From Segniliparus sp051660745 (lineage in GTDB: Bacteria; Actinomycetota; Actinomycetes; Mycobacteriales; Mycobacteriaceae): DNA of 64,000 nucleotides. The stretch is from the NCBI RefSeq assembly GCF_051660745.1, contig NZ_JBOFQF010000028.1:186001-250000 (forward strand). The letters run 5' to 3'. Position numbers and translations under genes: made by a program. A model generated the notes under the pieces. The model was not told where the DNA came from. It searched no databases and was given only the letters and a program-made list of their open reading frames with translations. This document shows, one piece after another, positions 17,164-26,891 of this stretch (positions within the stretch are counted from its first letter, which is position 1; each line of letters opens with the position of its first letter).

Positions 17164-18510
17164 ATGACGAGGGTCGTCGTCGTCGGGGCTGGTTTCACCG
17201 GCCTGGTCGCCGCTTATGAGCTGCGCAAACGGCTCGGCGACGCGGCGCAGATCGTCGTGGTGGACGAGGCGGGCCGGATCGGCGGCAGCGTGCGACCGGT
17301 CCAGCTCGGCGAGCGGAGGCTCGACGCGGGAGCGGAGTCGTTCCTCGCCAATTCGCCCGACATGCTCCGCCTCTCGGACGAGCTGGGGCTGACGGAGCGA
17401 ATCGTGTCCTCGGGCAGCGCGCGGCCGAGCGTCTTCGCCGACCGCGCGGCGCATCCGCTCCCGCTCGGGACGTACTTCGGCCTGCCCGGCCCCGACACCG
17501 AGACGGCGCTGCTCGGCCCGGACGATCTGGCGTTGATGCGGGAGGACCGGCCCTCGGACTGGGACGCGAGCACCGACATGACCATCGCAGAGCTCGTGGA
17601 GCCGGTGTACGGCTCCGCTGTGCGGACGCGGCTCGTCGACCCGCTCTTGTCAGGGGTGTACGCGGGCGACTCGTTCACCATCGGGGCGCGCGCGGGCTTG
17701 CCTGGGCTCGCGGCCAGGCTGGACGATATGGCGCGGTCAGGCGAGCGGGTGAGCCTCGTCCGGGCGGTCGCGGAGTCGCGGCCCGCGAGCCCCGCTGGCG
17801 GGGGAATGTTCCGCAGCTTCGACGGCGGTCTCGGGGTCCTGCTCGACGCCTTGGCGGCCGCCGCGAGGCCGGAGCTGCGCCTCGGCGAGGAAATCGCCCG
17901 GCTCGAACAGTCCTCCGGCGGCTACGCGGTCGATCCGGTCGGCGAGGCCGACGCGGTGGTGCTCGCGGTCGGGGCGCCCTCGGCGGGGCGGCTGTTGGCG
18001 GGCGTGGACGTCGGGGCGGGGCGGGCCGCCGCGTCGATCTCGACCGCGTCGCCCGTGGTGGTCGCGCTGCGCTGCGAGTCGCTGGATGTGCCGGAAGCCG
18101 TGTCCGGGGTGCTGGTCGCGGCGGGCGAAGGCCTCGCGGCGAAAGCATTGACCCTCACCGCGAACAAATGGCCGCATCTCTCGGCCCCCGTGCTGCGGGC
18201 CTCGTTCGGGCGGTACGGCGACGACCTCTCGTCGACGGCGGACGAGCAGCTGCTTGCCTGGGCCGTGTCGGATTTCGCCAGGATCTTCTCGACTCGGCTC
18301 GATGTGGCGGACTGGACGGTGCAGCGGTATCCGGAGGCCTTGCCGCAGTACGGGCCGTGGCACAGCCGCAAAGCCGAGGCCATCGCCTCGGCTTTCGGCT
18401 CGGGCCGCCTCGCGGTCGCGGGGAATTTCCTGCGCGGCGTCGGGCTCGGCGCGTGCGCGGCCACGGCGGCCGCGGCGGCAGCGCAGATCGCACAAGCCCT
18501 TGGCGTGTGA
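17164..18510 (+). CDS. hemY: Coproporphyrinogen III oxidase (HemY/CgoX)
   Basis: FAD-dependent oxidase; in actinobacteria this family oxidises coproporphyrinogen III to coproporphyrin III, though older annotation calls it protoporphyrinogen oxidase. 448 residues from ATG 17164 (MTRVVVVGAGFTG), where the FAD-binding GxGxxG fold begins directly; the open frame upstream of it is only the end of hemE read out of frame. The C-terminus carries a second FAD-binding stretch (RLAVAGNFLRGVGLGACAA). Lies 22 bases after hemE and 18-27 bases before hemQ, as in mycobacteria. Confidence 0.95.
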   Translation: MTRVVVVGAGFTGLVAAYELRKRLGDAAQIVVVDEAGRIGGSVRPVQLGERRLDAGAESFLANSPDMLRLSDELGLTERIVSSGSARPSVFADRAAHPLPLGTYFGLPGPDTETALLGPDDLALMREDRPSDWDASTDMTIAELVEPVYGSAVRTRLVDPLLSGVYAGDSFTIGARAGLPGLAARLDDMARSGERVSLVRAVAESRPASPAGGGMFRSFDGGLGVLLDALAAAARPELRLGEEIARLEQSSGGYAVDPVGEADAVVLAVGAPSAGRLLAGVDVGAGRAAASISTASPVVVALRCESLDVPEAVSGVLVAAGEGLAAKALTLTANKWPHLSAPVLRASFGRYGDDLSSTADEQLLAWAVSDFARIFSTRLDVADWTVQRYPEALPQYGPWHSRKAEAIASAFGSGRLAVAGNFLRGVGLGACAATAAAAAAQIAQALGV

Positions 18511-18537
18511 CAGCGCTCGCGGCGTAACATGGCCCGC

Positions 18538-19236
18538 ATGGCTGAACGATTGGACTACGCGGCGCTCAACTCCGAGATCCGTTACCTCATGTTCTCGACG
18601 TTCCGGGTCCGGCCCGGCGAGTTGGACGAGAACCGGGAGAAGGTAGGGGCCGAGGCTCGGGAGTTCTTCGAGGAGCAGGCGCAGTCCGGAGTCGAGCTGC
18701 GGGGCGTGTACGACGTGTCCGGGCTGCGCGCGGACGCGGACGTCCTGCTGTGGACGCACGCGGAGAAGATCGAGTCGTTGCAGGCCGCGTACCAGGGCTT
18801 CCGGCGCAAGACCGCGCTGGGCAGGGCGAGCGACGCGGTGTGGAGCGCCGCCGCCTTGCACCGGCCTGCCGAGTTCAACAAGTCGCACGTCCCGGCGTTT
18901 ATGAAGGGCGAGCCGGCTCGGGGCTACATCTGCGTGTACCCGTTCGTGCGGTCCTACGAGTGGTATTTGCTGCCCGACGAGGAGCGCCGCGCCATGCTCG
19001 CGGAGCACGGCCAGGCCGCCCGCGTCTACCAGGATGTCCGGGCCAACACGGTGTCCAGCTTCGCGCTCGGCGACTACGAGTGGGTGCTGGCCTTCGAGGC
19101 GGACGAGCTGCACCGCATCGTCGACCTCATGCGCGAGCTGCGGGCCACCGAGGCCAGAATGCACGTCCGCGAGGAGACCCCGTTCTTCACCGGCCCCAAG
19201 ACCACTTTCGAGGCGTTGGCGGAGTCTCTGCCGTAA
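18538..19236 (+). CDS. hemQ: Coproheme decarboxylase
   Basis: Last step of the coproporphyrin-dependent heme pathway: peroxide-dependent conversion of coproheme to heme b. Chlorite-dismutase fold, about 232 residues. Conserved actinobacterial stretches are RPAEFNKSHVPAF, YPFVRSYEWYLLPDEER (containing the reactive Tyr region), EHGQAARVYQDVRANT with the proximal His region, and FALGDYEWVLAFE. I prefer the second Met at 18538 (MAERLDYAALN), which aligns with the mycobacterial start; an ATG at 18529 would add three residues. Downstream gene is convergent. Confidence 0.95.
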   Translation: MAERLDYAALNSEIRYLMFSTFRVRPGELDENREKVGAEAREFFEEQAQSGVELRGVYDVSGLRADADVLLWTHAEKIESLQAAYQGFRRKTALGRASDAVWSAAALHRPAEFNKSHVPAFMKGEPARGYICVYPFVRSYEWYLLPDEERRAMLAEHGQAARVYQDVRANTVSSFALGDYEWVLAFEADELHRIVDLMRELRATEARMHVREETPFFTGPKTTFEALAESLP

Positions 19237-19240
19237 GGGG

Positions 19241-20656
19241 CTACCGGGGCTCGATGAGGTAGGGGGACACAGTCGAGCGGTGCTCGTCGAGGTCGAGCTT
19301 GCGGCCGAGCGGCGGGAAGGCGCGCTGCGGGCAGTTCTCGCGCTCGCAGACTCGGCAGCCGGTGCCGATCGGGGTCGCGTTCGCCCGGTTCGAGAGGTCG
19401 AGCCCGTCGCCGTAGACGAGGCGGTGCGCGTGCCGCGTCTCGCAGCCGAGCCCGATGCCGAAGGTCTTGCCGGGCTGGTTGTAGCGCGTGGCCCGGCGTT
19501 CGACGGTGCGCGACACCCAGAGGTAGCTGCGCCCGTCGGGCATCTGGGCAAGCTGGGTGAGGATCTTGCCGGGGGAGCCGAAGGTCTCGTACACGTTCCA
19601 CAACGGGCAGGTGCCCCCGGAGGAGGAGAAGTGGAATCCCGTCGCGGACTGGCGTTTGGACATGTTGCCCGCGCGGTCCACCCGGACGAAGGAGAACGGC
19701 ACGCCGCGCAGGTTCGCCCGTTGCAATGTGGAGAGCCGGTGGCAGATCGTCTCGTACGAGACGGCGAAGTAGGCCGAGAGGCGTTCGATGTCGTATCGGA
19801 ACTCCTCGGCCACCTCGTAGAACTGGCGGTAGGGCAGCACGATGGCCGCCGCGTAGTACTTGGCGAGCGCCATACGGGCGAGGCGGGCCGAGTTCTCGCT
19901 GGAGAAGTCGCCTTCGCGGACCAGCTCCTCGATGAGCCCCCCGTGCTCGAGGAAGGCGAGCTCGGTGGCGAGTTTGAAGATCCGCTGCCCCGGCGCGAGC
20001 CTGGTGGCGATGGACAGCGACTGGGTCTCGGGGTCGTATTGGTGCGTGACCCCCTCGGGGAGGTCCACCCGCTCCACGATGCGCACGCCGTGGGACGACC
20101 GGATCAGCGTCGGGATCTCCGAGCTCAGCTCGCCGCCGTTCATGCGCATGCGCCGGGTCACGTCCTCGGCGGCCCGGTCGAGCGAGTCCAGGTAGTTCTG
20201 CCGTTCGTAGAAGTACTGCTGCACCTCCTCGTGCGGCATGCTCGCGATAGCGGGCAGCGGCTCGCCCGCGCGGTGCTCCCCGAGCGCGGCGACCTGGTCG
20301 GCGAGCTCCCGGTAGCGGTGGTAGAGCTGGAGCATGGCCTTGGCGAACTTCGGATGGGCGGAGACCACCTCGGCGACGGCGTCCGGGTTCGTGTCGATGT
20401 CGACCCCGGTGTCCATCGCGACCTCGCGGATCTCGGCGACGAGCCGGGTGTCTTCCTGTTCGGTGAAAAACTCCGCGTCCACGCCGAGCTTCTCGGAGAG
20501 GCGCACGAGCAAGGGGACCGTGAGCGGCCGCACGTCGTGCTCGATCTGGTTGAGATAGCTCGGCGATATGTCGAGGTCGGCGGCCAACGCGACCTGCGAG
20601 AGGCCGCGTTCCACGCGCAACTGCCGCAGGCGGGGCCCTGCGTACGTCTTCACCAC
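19241..20656 (-). CDS. ramB: Transcriptional regulator RamB (acetate/glyoxylate metabolism)
   Basis: XRE-type regulator of 471 residues. N-terminal helix-turn-helix at about residues 8-62 (RLRQLRVERGLSQVALA, SPSYLNQIEHDVRPLT), an IrrE-like middle, and a cysteine-containing C-terminus (GCRVCERENCPQRAFP). Long stretches are nearly identical to M. tuberculosis RamB (Rv0465c), which controls isocitrate lyase, and aceA lies about 1.1 kb away as in that genome. Start is GTG 20656 (VVKTYAG, aligning with MSKTYVG). A TATTCT -10 box at 20668-20663 lies six bases before this GTG and no Shine-Dalgarno is seen, suggesting a leaderless mRNA. Confidence 0.95.
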   Translation of the reverse strand: MVKTYAGPRLRQLRVERGLSQVALAADLDISPSYLNQIEHDVRPLTVPLLVRLSEKLGVDAEFFTEQEDTRLVAEIREVAMDTGVDIDTNPDAVAEVVSAHPKFAKAMLQLYHRYRELADQVAALGEHRAGEPLPAIASMPHEEVQQYFYERQNYLDSLDRAAEDVTRRMRMNGGELSSEIPTLIRSSHGVRIVERVDLPEGVTHQYDPETQSLSIATRLAPGQRIFKLATELAFLEHGGLIEELVREGDFSSENSARLARMALAKYYAAAIVLPYRQFYEVAEEFRYDIERLSAYFAVSYETICHRLSTLQRANLRGVPFSFVRVDRAGNMSKRQSATGFHFSSSGGTCPLWNVYETFGSPGKILTQLAQMPDGRSYLWVSRTVERRATRYNQPGKTFGIGLGCETRHAHRLVYGDGLDLSNRANATPIGTGCRVCERENCPQRAFPPLGRKLDLDEHRSTVSPYLIEPR

Positions 20657-20729
20657 CAGATCAGAATAGAACGGGAGTCCGAGATCACGTCGCCGTCGCA
20701 GGCAATTTTTTGATATGATCAGTAACAGT

Positions 20730-21419
20730 ATGGTCACTAAAAGGTTACTGCTCGCAGCTTTTGCGCTGGCAGTGGGCGCTGGGGTTTGCACGGCTGCGCA
20801 GGCTTCGGCCGACCCTGGCGCGCAGGACCTCCTCCTCACCGCCGAAGACTCGCCAGAAGGCTACACCCCGCACCCGCAGTCGCTCGAAGACGCGTTGAGC
20901 ACGCTCACGACGGCCCGCGACTGGATGTTCGGGGGCGGCGCCCAGATCGACCCCCCGACGTGCACGGCGGAGCTGACCTGGTTCATGACGAACCTGATCC
21001 CCGACGATTCGGCGGCCATCACGATCTGGGGCCCGCAGATGCTCCTCGCCGACGGGGTGGGCAGGGGCGGCCACCAGCTCAAGGACTTCGACTCCCATAT
21101 CGACACCTGCAAGAAGGTCCGGGTGACCTCGGGGGCGGTGATCGTGGACGCCACGCTGGAGAAGCAGGAGCCGCCGAAGACTGCGGCGACCGCGTCCAGG
21201 GGGTTCAAGGAGACGGTGACGTTCACGCTCGGCGGGTTCCAGCAGACCCGCGTGGTGGTCGGCTTCTACGGCTCGGTCGGGAGCACGGCGGCATTGGTGA
21301 TCGGGGGCTCGCGAGACCTCGACCCCTCCGCGTTGGCCTCGGACACGATCCTCTCGGTGGTCAGCGATTTCTACCTGCGGCAGATCGCCAAGGTGGACAA
21401 GGCCCGCCCGCACAAGTGA
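20730..21419 (+). CDS. Secreted protein of unknown function
   Basis: Unrecognised 229-residue protein with a clear signal peptide ending in QASA at residue 27. The mature chain begins LLLTAEDSPEGY and is mainly beta with helical patches; it resembles the general layout of mycobacterial exported sensor or lipoprotein domains, but a lipobox is absent (the signal-peptide Cys follows Val). Start ATG 20730 is preferred over ATG 20715 because the latter overlaps a TATGAT -10 box at 20714-20719, leaving a leader of only a few bases. It is divergent from ramB across about 73 bases, so RamB could also affect it, which is untested. Confidence 0.7.
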   Translation: MVTKRLLLAAFALAVGAGVCTAAQASADPGAQDLLLTAEDSPEGYTPHPQSLEDALSTLTTARDWMFGGGAQIDPPTCTAELTWFMTNLIPDDSAAITIWGPQMLLADGVGRGGHQLKDFDSHIDTCKKVRVTSGAVIVDATLEKQEPPKTAATASRGFKETVTFTLGGFQQTRVVVGFYGSVGSTAALVIGGSRDLDPSALASDTILSVVSDFYLRQIAKVDKARPHK

Positions 21420-21765
21420 AGCCGGGGCTCCCGGTGATGTCTCACACATTTCAAGACGGCGGGCGGAGGCTCGCGCGCCGCTCCGCGACCGACGCGGCCG
21501 GGCTCCGCGGATCTGGGGCTCGCGGCTCGCGCCGATAAATCACAGTACAAGCGTACTTTTTACCAATCGCTCGATAAATTTCGCACGAAGAGATTGGCAA
21601 GGTTAGCAAAACCATCTGGAAAAGTAGCTGTGTTTCACAGTTTTCATCGACTTGACCTGCGTCGATGGTCATGTCATTCTGGAGATCGCCAAAGCGAGGC
21701 GGGTGTAAAATATCCGTCAATGCCACGGCAGGCTTCACCCTCCAACCGTTAGCCAAGGAGTAACC
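21420..21765. promoter_or_regulatory. 346-base gap with the aceA control region and a possible RamB site
   Basis: No gene is seen here. The centre is noticeably AT-rich. CAAGGTTAGCAAA at 21598-21610 resembles the RamB motif, whose TTTGCAAA-like core I recall from Corynebacterium; the match is imperfect. A TAAAAT -10-like box lies at 21706-21711, giving a leader of about 50 bases, and AAGGAG at 21755-21760 is the ribosome binding site of aceA. A tiny hairpin AGTAC-AAGC-GTACT followed by Ts (21544-21561) may end the upstream transcript. Confidence 0.5.
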
Positions 21766-23064
<1,299 letters not shown>

Positions 23065-23080
23065 GCCTGAGCCCGTGCTG

Positions 23081-23116
23081 CTCCGATGCCCCTGGCTATC
23101 GCCAGGGGCATCGGAG
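23081..23116 (+). terminator. Perfect 16-bp hairpin after aceA
   Basis: Arms 23081-23096 and 23101-23116 are exact reverse complements around the loop TATC. No U-run follows, so it is either a Rho-assisted/intrinsic actinobacterial terminator or an mRNA-stabilising stem. It separates aceA from fadB2, whose start lies 45 bases beyond. Confidence 0.75.
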
Positions 23117-23160
23117 TAGGCTCAGAAACACAGACAAACCTCGACATTGAGGAGCAAATC

Positions 23161-24039
23161 TTGACGAGCGAGAGCATCTCTCGAGTTGGTGTGATCGGCG
23201 CTGGGCAGATGGGGGCCGGTATCGCCGAGGTGTGCGCCAGGGCGCACACGGACGTGCTGGTGTACGAGCCGACAAGAGAGCTGCTCGCGGCTGGTCGCGC
23301 GCGCATACTGCGCTCCCTCGACCGAGGCGTCTCCAGCGGCAAGGTCACCGAGCGCGAGCGCGAGCAGGCCGCGTGGCGGTTGCGCTTCACCTCCGACCTC
23401 GGCGACTTCGCCGACCGCCAGCTCGTCGTCGAGGCCGTCCTTGAGGACGAGAAGGTGAAGACCGAGATCTTCAACGAGCTCGACGCCGTGGTCACCGACC
23501 CGAACGCGGTGCTCGCCTCGAACACCTCCTCCATCCCGATCATGAAACTGGGCATGGCGGCCAAGCAGTCCAACCGCGTGCTCGGCCTGCACTTCTTCAA
23601 CCCGGTCCCGGTGCTCCCGCTCGTCGAGCTCGTGACCACCCTCATGACTTCCCCCGAGGTCTCCGAGCGCGCCGAGGCGTTCGCGCGCGACGTGCTCGGC
23701 AAGCAAGTGGTCCGTTCCGCGGACCGCGCAGGCTTCATCGCGAACGCCTTGCTGGTGCCGTACCTGCTCTCCGCCATCCGCATGGTGGAGTCGGGGTTCG
23801 CGACGGTGGAGGACATCGACAAGACCATGGTCCTCGGCTGCGCGCACCCGATGGGGCCGCTGAAGCTGACCGACCTGATCGGGCTCGACACCACGAAGGC
23901 GATCGCAGACTCCATGTACGCGGAGTTCAAGCAGTCGCTGTACTCGCCGCCGCCGCTGCTGCTGCGCATGGTCGAGGCGGGCAGGATCGGCAAGAAGGTC
24001 GGCCACGGCTTCTACCAGTACACCAGCGGCGACCGCTGA
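23161..24039 (+). CDS. fadB2: 3-Hydroxybutyryl-CoA dehydrogenase
   Basis: NAD(P)-dependent oxidation/reduction between acetoacetyl-CoA and 3-hydroxybutyryl-CoA in fatty-acid metabolism. 292 residues from TTG 23161 with GAGGAG upstream; a longer open frame runs through the aceA hairpin and is not credible. Rossmann motif GVIGAGQMGAGIAEV near residue 10, catalytic region NTSSIPI and GLHFFNPVPV with the active His, and RAGFIANALLVPYL are present. Corresponds to Rv0468, next to icl1 in M. tuberculosis. The MetE homologue starts 9 bases later, so both are probably on one mRNA. Confidence 0.95.
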   Translation: MTSESISRVGVIGAGQMGAGIAEVCARAHTDVLVYEPTRELLAAGRARILRSLDRGVSSGKVTEREREQAAWRLRFTSDLGDFADRQLVVEAVLEDEKVKTEIFNELDAVVTDPNAVLASNTSSIPIMKLGMAAKQSNRVLGLHFFNPVPVLPLVELVTTLMTSPEVSERAEAFARDVLGKQVVRSADRAGFIANALLVPYLLSAIRMVESGFATVEDIDKTMVLGCAHPMGPLKLTDLIGLDTTKAIADSMYAEFKQSLYSPPPLLLRMVEAGRIGKKVGHGFYQYTSGDR

Positions 24040-24048
24040 GGAGCGGCG

Positions 24049-26346
24049 ATGACGACCCCAGCGGTTGAGACGGAGTACGGGTCCAGCATCCTGGGGTATC
24101 CCAGAATCGGGCCGAGACGTGAGCTCAAGCGCGCGTTAGAGGGGTATTTCCACGGGCCGGTCTCGAAAGAGGAGCTCAAGGCCGTCGGCCTGAGGCTGCG
24201 CGACAGCACCTGGCAGGAGCTCGCGGCCATCGGCCTCGAACAGGTTCCCGGCAACACCTTCTCCTACTACGACCACATCCTGGACTCGGCGCTGGTCTTC
24301 GGCGCGGTGAGCCCTCGGTATGTGCCGTTGCGCGAAGAGCTCGACGACCTCGACCTGTACTTCACGATGTGCCGGGGCCGTCCAGACTTCCCGCCGTTGG
24401 AGCTGGTCAAACTCTTCGGCAACAACTACCACTACCGCCAGCCCGAGATCAGCGAGGACACCGTCTTCGAGGTCTCCTCGTACGCCGAGGAGCTCCTCGC
24501 GGAGCACGCACGGGCGAAGGCGCAGGGCGTCGAGCTCCGGCCGGTCCTCCTCGGCCCGGTGTCGCTGCTGCTGTTGTCGAAGCGGGCGCCGGAGGCGCAG
24601 GCCGACTTCCGGCCGATCGACCGCCTCGCCGACCTCCTGGCCGCGTACTTGGACCTTTTGGGCAGGCTCGCGAAGCAGGGCACGAAATGCGTCCAGTTCG
24701 ACGAGCCCGCGTTCACCTCGGACCGCTCGGACTTCGAGCTGGAGCTGCTCGGCGAGGCGTATGCGAAGCTCTCCGCGCCGAGCCTCGCCGCCCGGCCGAG
24801 GATCTTGGTGACGGGGCAGTACGGCTCCCTCGGCGACGCGCTGCCGATCCTCGCGTCCTCGAATATCGAGGCGATCAGCCTCGACCTGGTGGCCGCGCCG
24901 ATCCCGCCCGAGGAGCTGGCGGCCCTTCCCGGCCTGCGCCGCAAGCGCCTCTACGCGGGCGTGGTGGACGGGCGCAACGTGTGGCGCAACGACCGGCTCG
25001 CCACCTTGGGGTATTTGACCGAGCTCAAGAACGTCGTCCCCGACATCGTGGTCTCCACTTCGTCGACTCTGCTGCACGTCCCGTACGACGTGCTCGCCGA
25101 GTACGACCTGCCCGAGATCCTCGACGGCAGGCTCGCGTTCGCGAAGCAGAAGGTCGGCGAAGTCGTCGCGCTCACCAAGGCGCTGCGCGAAGGCGCTCCC
25201 GCGAGCTGGAGCAAGACCACGCCCGCGAAACCGCACGTGGACCAGGAGGTCCGCGACCGGGTCGCGTCCGTGACCGGCGCAGACCGGAACAGGCGACTGC
25301 CCTACGAGGAGCGCAGGGCCCTGCAACAAGAGCGCTTCAACCTGCCGAAGGCGCCGACGACGACGCTCGGCTCCTTCCCGCAGACCCCGGAGATCCGCCG
25401 CGCCCGCTACGAGCTCGGCGAGGGGCGGTTGTCCTGGGAGGACTACCTCAAACGGGTGCGCGACGAGATCGAGCGGATCGTCCGGCTGCAAGAGGACATC
25501 GGCTTGGACGTGCTCGTCCACGGCGAAGTCGAGCGCAACGACATGATCCAGTACTTCGCAGAGCTCATGGAGGGCTTCGCGACCACGCGCCACGGCTGGG
25601 TCCAGGCGTACGGCACCCGTGCGACCCGTCCGCCGGTCATCTACGGCGACGTGTCCCGGCCCAAGCCGATGACGGTGGAGTGGATCGCCCACGCGCAGTC
25701 CTTCACGAACAAACCGGTGAAAGGCATTCTCACCGGCCCGGTGACGATGCTGGCCCGCTCGTTCGTCCGCGAAGACCTCCCGCATCAGCAGATCGCCGAC
25801 CAGATCGCCCTCGCGGTGCGCGACGAGATCGCGGACCTGGAAGACGCGGGCATCGGCATCATCCAGGTGGACGAGCCCGCGATCCGCGAGCTGTTGCCGC
25901 TGCGGGCGCAGGGCAGGCGCAAGTATTTGGACTGGGCGGTCGGCGCGTTCCGGCTCGCCACTGGCGGGGCCAAGCCTGCGACCCAGATCCACACGCACCT
26001 GGAGTACTCCAGCCTCGGCCTTGTGGTCGAGGCGTTCGAGCAGATGGACTGCGACGTCACGGCGCTGGTCGCGACCAGGTCGATCGCGTGGGTGCTCCAG
26101 CAGCTGCGCAACGGAGGCTTGAGCTGCGACGTCGGTCCCGGCGTGTACGAGAGCCGCTCCGCACGGATCCCGGACATCGACGAGCTCGACGAGCGGATCA
26201 CCGAGGCGCTGAAGTTCGTGGACTTCGACCGGCTCTGGGTGAATCCCGACGGCGGCCTGAAGACTCGGCACTACTGGCAGCTGCAGCCCTCGCTGCGGAA
26301 CATGGTCGCAGCCGCTCGGAGGCACCGGCGGCGCGCGGGGGTCTGA
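24049..26346 (+). CDS. metE: MetE-family methyltransferase with an altered zinc site
   Basis: 765 residues, full length for cobalamin-independent methionine synthase, which moves a methyl group from methyltetrahydrofolate-glutamates to homocysteine. Both barrel halves are present: ILGYPRIGPRRELKRA at the N-terminus; LGSFPQTPEIR, VLVHGEVERNDMIQYF, KGILTGPVTML and IIQVDEPAIRE in the catalytic half. However, against E. coli MetE (constant offset of 9) zinc ligands Cys643, Glu665 and Cys726 are replaced by Glu652, Val674 and Gly735; only the His (H650) remains. Homocysteine-binding Glu and Asp positions look conserved. It may be inactive, use other ligands (Cys residues lie nearby), or do a different reaction. 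RBS GAGGAG precedes ATG. Confidence 0.88.
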   Translation: MTTPAVETEYGSSILGYPRIGPRRELKRALEGYFHGPVSKEELKAVGLRLRDSTWQELAAIGLEQVPGNTFSYYDHILDSALVFGAVSPRYVPLREELDDLDLYFTMCRGRPDFPPLELVKLFGNNYHYRQPEISEDTVFEVSSYAEELLAEHARAKAQGVELRPVLLGPVSLLLLSKRAPEAQADFRPIDRLADLLAAYLDLLGRLAKQGTKCVQFDEPAFTSDRSDFELELLGEAYAKLSAPSLAARPRILVTGQYGSLGDALPILASSNIEAISLDLVAAPIPPEELAALPGLRRKRLYAGVVDGRNVWRNDRLATLGYLTELKNVVPDIVVSTSSTLLHVPYDVLAEYDLPEILDGRLAFAKQKVGEVVALTKALREGAPASWSKTTPAKPHVDQEVRDRVASVTGADRNRRLPYEERRALQQERFNLPKAPTTTLGSFPQTPEIRRARYELGEGRLSWEDYLKRVRDEIERIVRLQEDIGLDVLVHGEVERNDMIQYFAELMEGFATTRHGWVQAYGTRATRPPVIYGDVSRPKPMTVEWIAHAQSFTNKPVKGILTGPVTMLARSFVREDLPHQQIADQIALAVRDEIADLEDAGIGIIQVDEPAIRELLPLRAQGRRKYLDWAVGAFRLATGGAKPATQIHTHLEYSSLGLVVEAFEQMDCDVTALVATRSIAWVLQQLRNGGLSCDVGPGVYESRSARIPDIDELDERITEALKFVDFDRLWVNPDGGLKTRHYWQLQPSLRNMVAAARRHRRRAGV

Positions 26347-26386
26347 CCGCCGAGCGGAGACGGCGACTCGATGCGATGATGGGGGC

Positions 26387-26851
26387 ATGACGGAAGCTGC
26401 ACGGCCCGCCCTGCCAAAGGAACTGCGAGACTTGGTCGAATCCGGGCCCCTGGTCCATTTGAGCACGATCAACGCGGACGGGAGCCCGCAGGTGAGCGTG
26501 GTCTGGGTCGGGCTGGACGGCGACGACCTCGTCACCGCCCACATGGGGTGGTACGCCAAGTTGCGCAATATCGAGCGGGACCCGAGGGTCGTGCTGTCCT
26601 TCGACGCGCCTCGGACGCCAGGAGTCTTCCTGAACGAGCACGCCGTGCTGCGGGCGCGGGCGACCGTGGGGCCGAGCGACGAGGCCTGGGCGCTGCTCGA
26701 CCGTTTGGCGAAAGTCTATATATCGCCGGAGGCCGAGTTCCCCGCGCCGCAAGGGCCTGGGTACATCGTGCGGTACGCGGTCGAGCGGATCGGCGGAGTC
26801 GGACCGTGGTCGGCCTCTTCGCACCGAGGCGGCGGGGCTAGGGCCGAGTAG
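26387..26851 (+). CDS. PPOX-class (split beta-barrel) flavin/F420-dependent protein
   Basis: 154 residues of the pyridoxamine-phosphate-oxidase-like barrel, in the subclass actinobacteria commonly use with F420. Typical features: GPLVHLSTINADGSPQVSVVW at residues 22-42, the WYAKLRNIERDPRVVLSF cofactor-side stretch, and a C-terminal strand pair ending in YAVERIGGVGPW. Cytosolic. Cofactor and substrate are not determinable by eye; F420-dependent reduction is a family-level expectation. Stands alone, with the next gene convergent. Confidence 0.8.
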   Translation: MTEAARPALPKELRDLVESGPLVHLSTINADGSPQVSVVWVGLDGDDLVTAHMGWYAKLRNIERDPRVVLSFDAPRTPGVFLNEHAVLRARATVGPSDEAWALLDRLAKVYISPEAEFPAPQGPGYIVRYAVERIGGVGPWSASSHRGGGARAE

Positions 26852-26891
26852 CTCGACATCGGCTGATCCCGCTGTTCCTGCGGCTGGAACC

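Noticed and set aside
21432..21446. GTGATGTCTCAC and TGTGTTTCACA (near 21630) as CRP/GlxR sites upstream of aceA
   Set aside because: Half-site spacing is 3-4 bases instead of the six required by the TGTGA-N6-TCACA consensus.
23086..23160. Start of fadB2 at the ATG at 23086
   Set aside because: That codon lies inside the 16-bp hairpin stem after aceA. The TTG at 23161 has a good GAGGAG ribosome site and starts at the conserved Rossmann fold.
24136..26568. An 810-codon antisense frame opposite metE
   Set aside because: Same GC-driven shadow; no motif, no ribosome site, and sense gene is well conserved.
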